A DNA stretch of 64,000 nt from Chloroflexus islandicus (GCF_001650695.1 NZ_LWQS01000114.1:1-64000), one strand, 5' to 3'. Counted from the stretch's first letter, positions 45,986 to 58,818 are shown. Translations and numbers: made by a program. Notes: generated by a model from the letters alone, not told the origin.

Positions 45986-46696
45986 TTACGGCGTAGCAGC
46001 GGTAACAGTATCGTAGCGATGGTGCGGCACCAAGCCCCAATCGCTGAAGGGAAAATAGATCAACCACGCCTGCCCGACCACGCGATCGAGCGGCAGCGCA
46101 TCCCATTCTCGCGAATCGGAGCTATTGCCGCGATTGTCTCCCATCACAAAGATCGAACCGGGCGGCACGGTGATCGGCCCCTGCGCGCAGGGATACCCGC
46201 CAAGACAATAGGTAAACGCGCCGCGCAAGTACGGCTCGTCGAGCAGCTCGCCATTGACATAGACCCGGCCCTCGCGGAATTCGAGCACATCGCCGGGCAA
46301 ACCGATCACGCGCTTGATATAATCTTTCCGCACATCACGCGGATACTCAAAGACCACAATGTCACCGCGTTGCGGCGGGCGGAAGGGATAGACCACCCGC
46401 GGCGGCAAATCAGCTTGGCCGGGAAGCAGGCGCAGCGGCGCATTCAGGTCAAAATGAAAATAGATCAGTTTATTGACCAGAATATACTGACCCGTATGGA
46501 GCGTCGGCTCCATACTTGAGCCTTCGATCTTAAAATTTTGCACCACGCCGCGCACGATCAGAAAGACCAACAGAATAAAGATCGCCGTCTCGAGCAATTC
46601 GCGCACCACATAGCGCAACGGCGCACGCGGATGGCGCACCGGCTCAGCCTCAAGGGAAGGAGCCAATGGATCGGGTGACGAATGACTATCGCTCAT
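45986..46696 (-). CDS. lepB: Signal peptidase I
   Basis: A 236-aa membrane protease that removes Sec/Tat signal peptides. One transmembrane segment (~33-52) precedes the catalytic Ser61 (GSSMEPTL) and the general base Lys128 (YIKRVIGLPGD). GDNRGNSSDSREW (box E) is also present. The N-terminal ~30 residues are Pro/Ser-rich. The ATG at 46696 is preferred. It is probably co-transcribed with the downstream glycosyltransferase. Confidence 0.94.
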   Translation of the reverse strand: MSDSHSSPDPLAPSLEAEPVRHPRAPLRYVVRELLETAIFILLVFLIVRGVVQNFKIEGSSMEPTLHTGQYILVNKLIYFHFDLNAPLRLLPGQADLPPRVVYPFRPPQRGDIVVFEYPRDVRKDYIKRVIGLPGDVLEFREGRVYVNGELLDEPYLRGAFTYCLGGYPCAQGPITVPPGSIFVMGDNRGNSSDSREWDALPLDRVVGQAWLIYFPFSDWGLVPHHRYDTVTAATP

Positions 46697-47314
46697 AGCA
46701 CCGTTTTGCACGCTCTATGCTACACTACAGGGTAGAGCGCAAGGCGAGAATGGCGCGCGGAGGGAAGGTTTCCCTCCGCAATCGCTGGCATTATACTCGA
46801 ACGCGGGGCAAATTGCCAGCCCATACCAATAGGTAATAGCATGAAGCGCCGCAACCAACGCAACGCGGGGAAGGTCTTGAGGAGCGATGATGAGGCGCCG
46901 GTTCGCCCTCACCCCCAGCCCCGCTCCCACTGGGGCGGGTTCAGGGGCGGACAGAACATCTGTCCGGTACCCGGCCCTCAAGGGCCGGGCTAGGGTTACG
47001 AAGCCCGCTGCGCGGGCTGCTGGCCCTCACCCCCAGCCCCTCTCTCACCTAACGGCGGGAGAGGGGAGCGGAGAGCCGGGATTTGAGGCATCACACAGCG
47101 ATCAATGGGTGTGGTCGAACACGTGCTCTGTCCGTTCCTCAACTGGCGAGAGAGTGGGGTGCAGCGCTGGGCGTTGGGGCATTGCACAGCGCTCAACGGT
47201 TGCACTCGATCAGAGGTTCTGCCTACCTCTCAACCCCGCTGGGGTGAGGAGCGAGCATAAGCGCTCGTTTGGCACTTGCGCACCTTAGATTGAAGATAGA
47301 GGAAAGCTGAGATT
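46697..47314. repeat. Repeat-rich gap between lepB and the radical-SAM-like gene
   Basis: It contains a family A unit (46970-47018) preceded by a GGACAGAACATCTGTCC palindrome (about 46949-46966), CCCCTCTCTC hairpins and a TTTGAGGCATCACACAGCGA segment near 47081 that also occurs in the 52.3-52.9 kb array. No gene is supported. The promoter for the 47315 gene was not identified. Confidence 0.7.
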
Positions 47315-48316
47315 ATGTCATCGCTGGCCACCTTAGTACAGCCGCTTGGCGAGGGAAGTTTTCAGTGTCTAGCCTGCCAATGGCGTTGCACACTCGCGCC
47401 GGGAGAGGTTGGGCGCTGCCAGATGCGCGTCGGAAGCGCCGATGGGATCGAGCTGCTGAATCACGGTATGATCAGCGGCGCCGCTATCGGCCCAATCGAA
47501 GATCACCGGCTCTGGCACTTCTTTCCCGATACCACTGCGTTGGCCATCGGTGGCTGGGGCTATGCGTTGCCGGTTGATCAACAACGCGGCCAATACGGCG
47601 CGTTGCCCTCTGACCCAGCCAAACAACGACGGCTTGACCCACAGCGCGCTGCCGACTTCGCGCTCGAACGGCTCTGCCGTGGCGTAGTGTGGGCGTTTGG
47701 CGAGCCGGCGGTTAACTTTGAATACCTGCTGGCCTTACTGCAACTGAGCCGCGCCGCCAGCCGCTATACCGCTATTGTCACGAGCGGTATGCTGAGCAGC
47801 GAGGCGCTGAGCGAATTAGGGCCGTATCTGCACGGTGTCAGTCTTGATCTGCGCGGCTTTTCGGATAATGCCTACCAACGGCTAGGCGGGATCAGCAACT
47901 GGCGGCAGATTTTGCGCTTCGCCGAAGAGGCGCAACAACGCTGGCAGTGCCATATCGAGGTGACAACCCGCATCCACCACGGCGTCAATGATCATCCTGA
48001 CGAGCTGCGCGAGATGGTCAGTTGGATCAAGACAACCCTCGGCGAAGGCACGCCATGGCACGTCTTGCCGGGTGATGCCGGTAGTGAGACCGCCGCGGCG
48101 ACTATGCGCGCGCGCCGGATCGGGCACGAGAGCGGTTTGCAGTTTATCTATGGGCCGGAGCCCAACCAACCCACCCGTTGCCCAGCGTGCCAAGCGACCC
48201 TGATTAGCCGGCAGAACGGGGTGAGCCGGAAGGTGGGGCTAGATGGCAATCGCTGCACCAGTTGCGGCTACGCGGCGAATTTGTATTTGTCGATTTTTAA
48301 AGTACATCGTGGATGA
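47315..48316 (+). CDS. AmmeMemoRadiSam-like protein lacking the radical SAM cysteines
   Basis: A 333-aa protein with the layout of AmrS-type radical SAM proteins (AmmeMemoRadiSam system). The N-terminal Cys motif CLACQWRC..GEVGRC (18-35) is kept. FFPDTTALAIGG aligns with the FHPGS.xLSIGT-like stretch that precedes the cluster. Where the family has GCNFRCxHCQN, this protein reads GWGYALPVDQQ: Trp81, Leu85 and Asp88 take the exact CxxxCxxC positions, so the 4Fe-4S/SAM site is lost. A C-terminal CPAC...CTSCG zinc ribbon (~288-322) is added. It leads an operon with a U32 and an M29-like gene. The catalytic role is probably gone or changed; the TIM barrel may bind a partner. Confidence 0.75.
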   Translation: MSSLATLVQPLGEGSFQCLACQWRCTLAPGEVGRCQMRVGSADGIELLNHGMISGAAIGPIEDHRLWHFFPDTTALAIGGWGYALPVDQQRGQYGALPSDPAKQRRLDPQRAADFALERLCRGVVWAFGEPAVNFEYLLALLQLSRAASRYTAIVTSGMLSSEALSELGPYLHGVSLDLRGFSDNAYQRLGGISNWRQILRFAEEAQQRWQCHIEVTTRIHHGVNDHPDELREMVSWIKTTLGEGTPWHVLPGDAGSETAAATMRARRIGHESGLQFIYGPEPNQPTRCPACQATLISRQNGVSRKVGLDGNRCTSCGYAANLYLSIFKVHRG

Positions 48317-48349
48317 TGGCAACGCGATCATCCTATGGAACAATGAGCC

Positions 48350-50851
<2,502 letters not shown>

Positions 50852-50862
50852 GGAGATCAGCC

Positions 50863-51939
50863 ATGGCCGAGAGTTTGTGGGATCAACTGGCAGCGCGGCT
50901 AGTTGATGCGCTCGGCGCGCAGCGCGGCGAATTGGTCGAGGTGCGCGATGAGGCGGGCAATCAACGCCTGCTGCACGCCGTCTTGCTGGCGTTGGAAAGC
51001 ATCGGCGCTGAGCCGCTGGTGGCTATTCTGCCGGCGCAGCATGTCGAACGGTTGCTGGCGACAACACCGCCCGACATCCTCGCTGGCCGCGACCAGCGGC
51101 GGGTGGAGTGGCTCCAGCAGGTGGATCGTTCGCTGGCCCTAATCGGCGCGCAACCCGATCTGCGCCGCGCACCGGAAGCAGCGTTGCGCGCGTTTACGAC
51201 TACGTACAACCAGCTCGAAGTGATCCGGCGCGAACGCCGCATCCCGCAGGTGATCGCCGCCATTCCAACCATCGGCAAAGCGGCCCAGCTCGGCATCAGC
51301 CACGAAGACTTGGAATTGCGCATGATGCCGGCGCTGCTGGTTGATCCAGCAGTGTTGGTTGCGGACAGCGAGCGGGTGCAGAGCGCGCTGGCGACGGCCA
51401 AGACCATCACTATCACCAGCGGGCCGGATTACGAACTGCGCGTGCAGCATGGCGAGCGGCCATGGCTGCGCGATGCGGGCCGGCTGGAAACGACCGGCGG
51501 AACCGCAGGAGCGATTGTGAGCAACGTGCCGGCTGGCTTGCTCTACACCACGATCGTTGAGGAGAGTGCCGAGGGTGATCTCTTCCTGCCGGTGGCCGGC
51601 CCAGCGCGTGCCGCCCATCTCCAATTCCACAATGGCCGCCTTACCCGTATCGAAGCAGCCAGTGGCGGCGAACAGCTTGCCGCGCTCTTTGCCCAACACA
51701 GCGGTGAATCGGGCCGGATCGGCGCGATCGGGATTGGCCTCAACCCACACCTGCGCCAACCGATTGGCTGGCCGCTGGTTGACCGGCACATTCAGGGGGC
51801 GATCAGCGTCTCGTTGGGTGAAAACCGGTATCTCGGCGGGGTGAATGTCTCGTCGCTCGCGATTGACTTCGCTACCACCGCCGCTAGCCTGCGCGCCGAT
51901 GATCGGGTGATTGTGGATGGGGGCCGGTTGGTGGTATAG
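50863..51939 (+). CDS. M29 aminopeptidase-like protein without most metal ligands
   Basis: A 358-aa protein with the fold signature of M29 aminopeptidases (AmpT/PepS): NVPAGLLYTT, IGIGLNP, GAISVSLGEN and NVSSLAIDF correspond to N.P.GEV.T, E.GIGTNP, GT.HIA.GDN and S..H.D. The usual metal ligands Glu, Glu, His and His are replaced by Leu226, Ala288, Ser315 and Ala333; only Asp335 remains. It is therefore likely a non-peptidase with a binding or structural role. AAGGAG precedes the ATG. Last gene of a three-gene operon with the U32 and radical-SAM-like proteins. Confidence 0.72.
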   Translation: MAESLWDQLAARLVDALGAQRGELVEVRDEAGNQRLLHAVLLALESIGAEPLVAILPAQHVERLLATTPPDILAGRDQRRVEWLQQVDRSLALIGAQPDLRRAPEAALRAFTTTYNQLEVIRRERRIPQVIAAIPTIGKAAQLGISHEDLELRMMPALLVDPAVLVADSERVQSALATAKTITITSGPDYELRVQHGERPWLRDAGRLETTGGTAGAIVSNVPAGLLYTTIVEESAEGDLFLPVAGPARAAHLQFHNGRLTRIEAASGGEQLAALFAQHSGESGRIGAIGIGLNPHLRQPIGWPLVDRHIQGAISVSLGENRYLGGVNVSSLAIDFATTAASLRADDRVIVDGGRLVV

Positions 51940-53100
51940 GTGATTGACACTCACCCCCAGCACCCTCTCCCTATACGCTTCAAGGTTGGAAAGAGCATCT
52001 GTCCGGAACCCGGACTTTCAGGGCCGGGCTAGGCTTACGAAGCCCGCTGCGCGAGCTGCTGGCCCTCACCCCCCGGCCCCTCTCCCACTGCGCGGCGTTC
52101 AAGGGCAGACAGCACATCTGTCTAGAACCCGGCCCTGAAGGGCCGGGCTAGGCTTACCCGCCCCGCTGCGCGGGCTGATGCCCTCACCCCTTGCCCCTCT
52201 CCCACTGCGCGGCGTTCAAGGGCAGACAGCACATCTGTCTAGAACCCGGCCCTGAAGGGCCGGGCTAGGCTTACGAAGCCCGCTGTGCGGGCTGATGCCC
52301 TCACCCCCAGCCCCTCTCCCACTGGCGTGGGAGAGGGGCGCGCAGAACTGGCCTTTGAGGCATCGCACAGCGATCAACCATTGTCATCAATCAAATGTTT
52401 TGTCCGCCCTTCTAAAAGAAGAGTCGCCTGTGTGGCGCAGGAGCGCGGTCAATGGCGTTGAATCTGTTCCAAAAGGCTCAGAGGGAGGGAATGCGGCAGT
52501 TGAACTGCCGCCCGGAACCCGGCCCTGAAGGGCCGGGCTAGGCTTACAAAGCCCGCTGCGCGGGCTGATGCCCCCACCCCTTGCCCCTCCCCCGCTGGGG
52601 GAGGGGTGATGGCGTGCGCAGCACCGGGCTTTGAGGCTTCGCACAGCGATCAACCGTTGTCATCAATCAAATGTTCTGCCCGCCCTTCTGAAAGAAGAAC
52701 CCCGTGTGGCGCAGGAGCGCGATCAATGTCGTTGAATCTGTTCCAAAAGGCTCAGAGGGAGGAATGCGGCAGTTGAACTGCCGCCCGGAACCCGGCCCTG
52801 AAGGGCCGGGCTAGGCTTACAAAGCCCGCTGCGCGGGCTGATGCCCCCACCCCTTGCCCCTCCCCCGCTGGGGGAGGGGTGATGGCGTGCGCAGCACCGG
52901 GCTTTGAGGCTTCGCACAGCGATCAACCGTTGTCATCAATCAAATGTTCTGCCCGCCCTTCTGAAAGAAGAACCCCGTGTGGCGCAGGAGCGCGATCAAT
53001 GTCGTTGAATCTGTTCCAAAAGGCTCAGAGGGAGGAATGCGGCAGTTGAACTGCCGCACTCCATACATCATCTCCCTACGAGTTGCTATTCTTTATTTGC
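51940..53100. repeat. Tandem arrays of composite repeats
   Basis: No gene is supported in 1.16 kb. Left part: units with an AGGGCAGACAGCACATCTGT palindrome plus a family A double hairpin repeat with a 117-bp period (52101 and 52218), after a diverged copy near 51990. Right part: a 273-274-bp unit beginning near AAAAGGCTCAGAGGGAGG at 52471 repeats at 52745 and partly at 53018. Each unit holds a GCGGCAGTTGAACTGCCGC hairpin, a family A unit, a CCCCTCCCCCGCTGGGGGAG hairpin and TTGAGGCTTCGCACAGCGAT. Confidence 0.85.
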
Positions 53101-54654
53101 TCACCCGCCCTGCTGCGCAGCGGCCACGATCCGGCCCTGCGCGACCAGTTCGCTGATGGCGGTGATGTAGGGATGCAGCAGCGTATCCGCGGCCACAAAC
53201 GGCACATGGCGGCGGATCAGCTCGTAGACGGGGCCGGTGCCGCGCCCCAGCCGGGCTTGCGCCCCTAGTTCTTGGCGGCGAAAGTCGATGCCCTGCGCTG
53301 CGGCAAACAGCTCAAGCGCCAAAATCTGGCTGACATTATCGAGAATCGTGCGCAGTTTGAGGCCGGCGGTCAGGCCCATGCTGACGTGATCTTCGACGTT
53401 GGCCGAGGTGGGAATGCTATCAACGCTGGCCGGATGGGCCAGTACTTTATTTTCGGTCGCCAGCGCCGCCGCCGTATACTGCACAATCATAAAGCCGGAA
53501 TTGAGGCCGCCAGCGCGGGTAAGAAAGGCCGGCAAAACGTGCGTATTCGAGGCTTCGTCGGTCAGCCGCATCAGCCGCCGCTCGGCGATATTGCCTAACT
53601 CGGCCACTGCCAACCCCAAATAATCGAGCGCAATCGCGAGCGGCTCGCCGTGAAAATTGCCGCCAGAGATGACCTCAACCGTCCCATCATCGTCCACAAA
53701 GAGCAGCGGGTTATCGGTGACAGCATTCAATTCAATCTCAAACACCCACCGCGCATAAGCGATCGCGTCGCGCACCGCGCCATGCACCTGCGGAATGCAG
53801 CGCAAGGTGTAGGCGTCTTGCACGTGGCGCGGGTCGTTATTGCGGACAAATTCGCTGCTGGCCAGCAACTGGCGCAGATGCGCCGCGCACTCGATCTGGC
53901 GGGGGAATGGACGCAACGCATGCAGACGCTCATCAAAAGCCGCCGGCGTGCCGTAGAGCGCTTCAAGGCTGAGACAGCCAGCAATATCAGCAGTGGCGTT
54001 GAGCAACTCAGCGCGCGCGGTTTCGAGCACGCCGAGCGCGCACATCACTGCGGTGCCGTTCGTCAAGGCCAAGCCCTCTTTGGCCGCCAGCGTGAGCGGC
54101 TGCCAACCGAGCCGTTCGAGCGCAGCGGCGGCTGGCATCACCGCACCCTGCCATTCAACCTCGCCCAACCCGATCAGTGGCAGCGCCATGTGGGCCAACG
54201 GCGCTAAATCGCCACTCGCGCCGAGCGAGCCTTTGCTGGGGATGCGCGGATGCACCCCGGCGTTAAGCAGATCGATCAACCGTTCGAGCGTTGCAAGGCG
54301 GACACCCGAATGGCCGCGGGCAAGCGTGTTAGCCCGGATCAGCATAATGGCGCGGGTAGTGGGAATATCGAAGATCGGTCCCACCCCCACTGCGTGGCTC
54401 ACCAGAATGTTGTACTGCAACTGCTCAACCTGCTCAGGCGCAATCACCCGATCCTTAAACGCGCCGAAGCCGGTGGTAATGCCATACGCTACCACCCCAC
54501 GCGCCAGCAGGTCTTGCACCGCCTGCGCCGCCCGTTCCACCCGCTCACGGGCGGACGGCGCCAAGCGCACCGCCGGCGCGCCGGGTTGGCCATAAGCAAC
54601 TGCCAATACCTGTTCGATCGTCAGACTGGCGCCGTCGAGAAGAATGTCGTTCAT
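53101..54654 (-). CDS. hutH: Histidine ammonia-lyase
   Basis: A 517-aa enzyme converting L-histidine to urocanate and ammonia. The self-forming MIO cofactor is made from Ala146-Ser147-Gly148 in GSLGASGDLAPLAH. YGITTGFGAF (~57-66) supplies the catalytic Tyr loop, and QDAYTLRCIPQVHG and the C-terminal region are normal. The ATG at 54654 has a GAGGTG site just upstream; the open frame extends into repeats to 54915. It is separated from hutI by 1.1 kb of repeats, so it may have its own promoter, which I could not identify. Confidence 0.95.
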   Translation of the reverse strand: MNDILLDGASLTIEQVLAVAYGQPGAPAVRLAPSARERVERAAQAVQDLLARGVVAYGITTGFGAFKDRVIAPEQVEQLQYNILVSHAVGVGPIFDIPTTRAIMLIRANTLARGHSGVRLATLERLIDLLNAGVHPRIPSKGSLGASGDLAPLAHMALPLIGLGEVEWQGAVMPAAAALERLGWQPLTLAAKEGLALTNGTAVMCALGVLETARAELLNATADIAGCLSLEALYGTPAAFDERLHALRPFPRQIECAAHLRQLLASSEFVRNNDPRHVQDAYTLRCIPQVHGAVRDAIAYARWVFEIELNAVTDNPLLFVDDDGTVEVISGGNFHGEPLAIALDYLGLAVAELGNIAERRLMRLTDEASNTHVLPAFLTRAGGLNSGFMIVQYTAAALATENKVLAHPASVDSIPTSANVEDHVSMGLTAGLKLRTILDNVSQILALELFAAAQGIDFRRQELGAQARLGRGTGPVYELIRRHVPFVAADTLLHPYITAISELVAQGRIVAAAQQGG

Positions 54655-55762
54655 AACACCTCGGTCGTTCATGCACACACTTGGGAACGCGGGCCGGCGA
54701 CCCGCGTGAGACATCGCATTGCCCCCACCCCAACCCCTCTCCCGCTGGGGGAGGGGTAACTTCAAGGCGCAGAGCAGGCAAAGCCGCAGAGGATGAACAC
54801 GCAAAGGCGCAACGGACGCGGAGGGCGCAAAGGCTTTTGGGATAGTTATCATCTTCCGCGCCCTCGGCGGTACACAACTTACCCTTTTCCCCTCTGGAGG
54901 AACGCGCAACAACACCTATCATTGTCGTGGCTTTTGCGTCTTTTTGTGGCTATTCCCCTGCGTCCTCCGCGCGCTCAGCGGTAAAAAACGATGTTCCCTC
55001 ACCCCCGGCCCCTCTCCCGCTGGGGGAGGGGCAACCCGCACCCCCAGCCCCTCGGTTGCCCCCACCCCAACCCCTCCCCCGCTGGGGGAGGGGCAACTTC
55101 AAGGCGCAGAGGAGGCAAAGCCGCAGAGGATGAACACGCAAAGGCGCAACGGACGCGGAGGGCGCAAAGGCTTTTGGGATAGTTATCATCTCCGCACCCT
55201 CGCATGTAAACAACTTGCCCCTTCCCTCTTCGGGAAAAGCGCAACAACACCTGTTATTTTCGTGGCTTTTGCGTCTTTTTGTGGCTATTCCCCTGCGTCC
55301 TCCGCACCCTCAGCGGTAAAAAACGATGTTCCCTCACCCCCAACCCCTCTCCCGCTGGGGGAGGGGTAACTTCAAGGCGCAGAGCAGGCAAAGCCGCAGA
55401 GGATGAACACGCAAAGGCGCAACGGACGCGGAGGGCGCAAAGGCAGTTGAGATGGTTACCATCCTCAGCGCCCTCTGCGGTCAACAGATCCCCCCTTCCC
55501 CGCTAGGAGAACGCGCAACAACACCTATCATTGTCGTGGCTTTTGCGTCTTTTTGTGGCTATTCCCCTGCGTCCTCCGCGCCCTCAGCGGTAAAAAACGA
55601 TGTTCCCTCACCCCCGGCCCCTCTCCCGCTGGCGCGGGAGAGGGGTGTCTTATTCAGTTCGTTCCGGCATCCTTCCCGCTGAAGCAGGAGATTGCTGCGG
55701 GCGCGACGCGCCCTCGCAATGACATTTAGGGTATGCCCCGCTCTGTTATGACGCAGAAACCA
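54655..55762. repeat. Tandem array between hutI and hutH
   Basis: A ~110-bp block beginning TTCAAGGCGCAGAG appears at 54761, 55098 and 55371 (periods 337 and 273 bp). Each continues with GGCAAAGCCGCAGAGGATGA and ACACGCAAAGGCGCAACGGA. Copies are linked by GCGTCTTTTTGTGGCTATTC, GCGGTAAAAAACGATGTTCC and CCCCTCTCCCGCTGGGGGAG motifs. A GGAGATTGCTGCGG...CGCAATGACA unit lies at 55687-55724. No gene is supported. Confidence 0.85.
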
Positions 55763-57049
55763 TTACTCACTCTCCCCGACCACGACCTGCCCGCGCTTGA
55801 TCACCCGCTCAACCGGCGATCCGCCCAATTCGTACATCAACCAGCGATAATCCGCTTCGGTCAGCACCAGCAGATCGGCCTGCATGCCCGGCATGATTGC
55901 ACCAACCCGCCCGCCCAAGCCGATCGCATGCGCAGCGTTGACTGTCGTCGCTAGCAATGCCTCGGCGGGGAGCATACGCATGTAGCGGCAGGCGATCGCC
56001 ATCGTCAATGGCAACGACAGCGACGGCGCCGAACCGGGGTTGGCGTCGGTGCTGAGCGCCACGGCGACGCCGGCGTCGATCATCTGGCGAGCAGCGGCAA
56101 AGTGGCTCAGGCCGAGGTTGAGCGAGACCAACGGCAACAAGACGGCGACGGTAGCGCTCACGGCTAACGCCGGGAACATCACCGGATTTGTTACGTCAAG
56201 ATGATCAACTGACGTTGCACCGAGTTCGAGCGCCATCGCCAACCCGCCCAACTCGGCAAACTCGTCAACGTGCGCCTTGAGTGAAAATCCCAACGCCTGC
56301 GCCGCGGCCAACACCCGCCGGCTTTGGGCCACATCGAACGCGCCACGCTCGCAGAAGACATCGGCGAAGAGCGGTATGCTGCGGGCGGCAAACGATGAAA
56401 CGCGATACCAGTCGCGGGCGAGGGGCAACATCTCTTCAATCACGAGATCGATATAGGCATCGGCTCGTCCGGCAAATTCCGGCGGCACTGCGTGGGCCGG
56501 CAAGAAGGTCGGCACGAGTTCGACCGGTTGGGCAGCGGCCAGCAACCCGATCGCCGCCAACTGGCGCAACTCAGCATCGCGTGCGAGACCATAGCCGGTT
56601 TTGACTTCGGCGGTCGTGGTGCCGAGGCGTAGCATCTGCTGCAGGCGGGGCAGCGTCGCCTCAACCAACTCGGCGGTCGTGGCGGCGCGGGTGAGGCGCA
56701 TCGTGCGCAGAATCCCGCCACCGGCAGCCATGATCTCTTGGTAGGTCGCGCCGGCGCAGCGTTGTTCAAACTCAGCTACCCGATCGCCGGCATAGACGAT
56801 ATGGGTATGGCAATCGACCAGACCGGGGCAGACGGCGCGGCCACGGGCATTGATCTCACGGGCCGGGTGAAACCGGCGGCGCAGTTCGGCGCTCGGCCCC
56901 ACAGCGATAATCGTTGTGCCGCGGATTGCTACTGCACCGTCGCTGATGATGCCAAGCTCGCGCATAGCCGCACCCCGGCGCGGGCCGGGAGGGCCGGCGC
57001 AGGTGACCACTTGCGCAGCGGAATGGATAAGCAGGTCGCAGGGTTCCAT
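55763..57049 (-). CDS. hutI: Imidazolonepropionase
   Basis: A 428-aa amidohydrolase that opens imidazolonepropionate to formiminoglutamate. Metal ligands appear in VDCHTHIVYAGDR (HxH), KAHVDEF and the C-terminal STDANPGSAPS Asp. RGATYQEIMAAGGGI-type and TTAEVKTGYGL motifs (here GATYQEIMAAGGGIL and GTTTAEVKTGYGL) are diagnostic. The ATG at 57049 with GAGGAAC upstream is preferred. It lies 13 bp after hutU. Confidence 0.95.
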   Translation of the reverse strand: MEPCDLLIHSAAQVVTCAGPPGPRRGAAMRELGIISDGAVAIRGTTIIAVGPSAELRRRFHPAREINARGRAVCPGLVDCHTHIVYAGDRVAEFEQRCAGATYQEIMAAGGGILRTMRLTRAATTAELVEATLPRLQQMLRLGTTTAEVKTGYGLARDAELRQLAAIGLLAAAQPVELVPTFLPAHAVPPEFAGRADAYIDLVIEEMLPLARDWYRVSSFAARSIPLFADVFCERGAFDVAQSRRVLAAAQALGFSLKAHVDEFAELGGLAMALELGATSVDHLDVTNPVMFPALAVSATVAVLLPLVSLNLGLSHFAAARQMIDAGVAVALSTDANPGSAPSLSLPLTMAIACRYMRMLPAEALLATTVNAAHAIGLGGRVGAIMPGMQADLLVLTEADYRWLMYELGGSPVERVIKRGQVVVGESE

Positions 57050-57062
57050 GATGTTCCTCAGA

Positions 57063-58715
57063 CTATGGCGCGAGCATTGGCATGTCGATGCCGTGGCGGC
57101 GGGCAAAGTCAATCGCTTCCGGGTAGCCGGCGTCGGCGTGACGCACCACCCCCATACCGGGATCGGTCGTCAACACCCGCTCGATCCGGCGGGCCGCTTC
57201 GGGCGTGCCGTCGGCCACAATTACCTGCCCGGCATGGATGCTGTAGCCAATCCCCACCCCGCCACCGTGATGGATGCTGACCCACGTCGCCCCGCCGACC
57301 GCGTTGATCAATGCGTTGAGCAACGGCCAATCGGCGATCGCATCGGAACCGTCGCGCATACCTTCGGTTTCGCGGTTGGGACTCGCCACCGAGCCGGCAT
57401 CGAGATGGTCGCGCCCGATCACAATCGGCGCTTTCACGGCGCCGCTGGCAACCAGATCGTTGAGGAGCAAACCGGCCTTGGCCCGCTCACCATAGCCGAG
57501 CCAGCAGATTCGGGCGGGTAGGCCCTGAAAGGCCACGTAGTCGCGGGCCAACCGCAACCAGCGGCCAAGATGCTCGTCGTGGGGGAACAACTCACTGATT
57601 GCGCGGTCGGTCACATAGATATCTTCGGGGTCGCCAGAGAGGGCTACCCAACGGAACGGCCCCTTCCCTTCACAGAAGAGCGGGCGAATGTAGGCCGGTA
57701 CGAAACCGGGGTAGCTAAAGGCATCGCTCACGCCGGCATCAAAGGCGCGCTGGCGCAGATTGTTGCCATAATCAAACACAATGCAACCGCGCCGCTGCCA
57801 TTCGAGCAACACGCGCACGTGCTCGGCCATCGAAGCCATAGCGCGGCGGTCGTATTCTGCAGGATCGCGTTCGCGCAACGCGGCAGCCTCGGCCAGCGAC
57901 AAGCCGGCGGGAATATAGCCATAACGCACATCGTGGGCGCTGGTCTGGTCGGTCGCCACATCAGGGGTGACACCCCGGCGGAGCATGTCGGGCAACACCT
58001 CGCTGGCGTTACCGATCAACGCAATCGAGAGCGGCTTACCGGCAGCGCGGGCCTCTTCGGCCCACGTCATCGCCTCTTCGAGATCATCGCTCAGCCGGTC
58101 AACTTGGCGCAAACGCAACCGGCGTTCAGCCCGCCAGCGGTCGATCTCAACAGCAATCAATACGCCTTCATTCAGCGTCACCGCCAACGGTTGCGCGCCA
58201 CCCATCTCGCCCAAGCCAGCCGTCACCACCAGCTTGCCACGCAGCGTCCCCCAGCCAGCCGAGCGCGCCAGCGCGCCAAAGGTCTCGTAGGTGCCTTGCA
58301 AAATCCCCTGCGTGCCGATATAGATCCAACTCCCCGCCGTCATCTGGCCGTACATCGTCAACCCCGCCGTCTCCCAGCGATCGAAATTGGCCTGCGTCGC
58401 CCATGCCGGCACCAGATTGGAATTGGCTAGCAACACCCGCGGCGCATCGGGGTGAGTGCGGAACACGGCGACCGGCTTGCCCGACTGCACGAGCAGCGTC
58501 TCGTCGGGTTTGAGCCGGCGCAGCGTAGCGAGGATGGCGTCAAAGCATTCCCAATTGCGGGCCGCGCGCCCGCGCCCGCCATAAACGATCAGGTTATCAG
58601 GGTCAAATGCCACATCGGGGTCGAGGTTATTCTGGATCATGCGGTATGCCGCCTCGATCTGCCAATTGGCGCAGGTCAAGGTCGTACCGCGCGGCGCGCG
58701 GATGGTGCGAGTCAT
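57063..58715 (-). CDS. hutU: Urocanate hydratase
   Basis: A 550-aa NAD-dependent lyase that hydrates urocanate to imidazolonepropionate. It begins with [20 protein letters not shown] and has [25 protein letters not shown] and the C-terminal [17 protein letters not shown] signature. AAGGAGGTACGTT before the ATG is an ideal ribosome binding site. It is the first gene of the hut set. No hutG or hutF is nearby, so the fate of formiminoglutamate is not shown here. Confidence 0.96.
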   Translation of the reverse strand: MTRTIRAPRGTTLTCANWQIEAAYRMIQNNLDPDVAFDPDNLIVYGGRGRAARNWECFDAILATLRRLKPDETLLVQSGKPVAVFRTHPDAPRVLLANSNLVPAWATQANFDRWETAGLTMYGQMTAGSWIYIGTQGILQGTYETFGALARSAGWGTLRGKLVVTAGLGEMGGAQPLAVTLNEGVLIAVEIDRWRAERRLRLRQVDRLSDDLEEAMTWAEEARAAGKPLSIALIGNASEVLPDMLRRGVTPDVATDQTSAHDVRYGYIPAGLSLAEAAALRERDPAEYDRRAMASMAEHVRVLLEWQRRGCIVFDYGNNLRQRAFDAGVSDAFSYPGFVPAYIRPLFCEGKGPFRWVALSGDPEDIYVTDRAISELFPHDEHLGRWLRLARDYVAFQGLPARICWLGYGERAKAGLLLNDLVASGAVKAPIVIGRDHLDAGSVASPNRETEGMRDGSDAIADWPLLNALINAVGGATWVSIHHGGGVGIGYSIHAGQVIVADGTPEAARRIERVLTTDPGMGVVRHADAGYPEAIDFARRHGIDMPMLAP

Positions 58716-58762
58716 AACGTACCTCCTTGTACGGCGATGGCATGCGTTGCCGGTATGGCGCT

Positions 58763-58791
58763 ATGGTACCGTGAAATGAGGCGTGAGGCAA
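58763..58791 (-). promoter_or_regulatory. Probable hutU promoter
   Basis: On the minus strand TTGCCT (58791-58786), a 17-bp spacer and TACCAT (58768-58763). Each hexamer matches consensus at four of six positions. It lies ~50 bp before hutU. Confidence 0.4.
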
Positions 58792-58818
58792 GCGTGTGCC
58801 GAACTCAGCAACGCTCAG

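Noticed and set aside
46735-46760. Promoter for lepB
   Set aside because: A TTGCGC and TAGCAT pair exists but with a 14-bp spacer; too weak to list.
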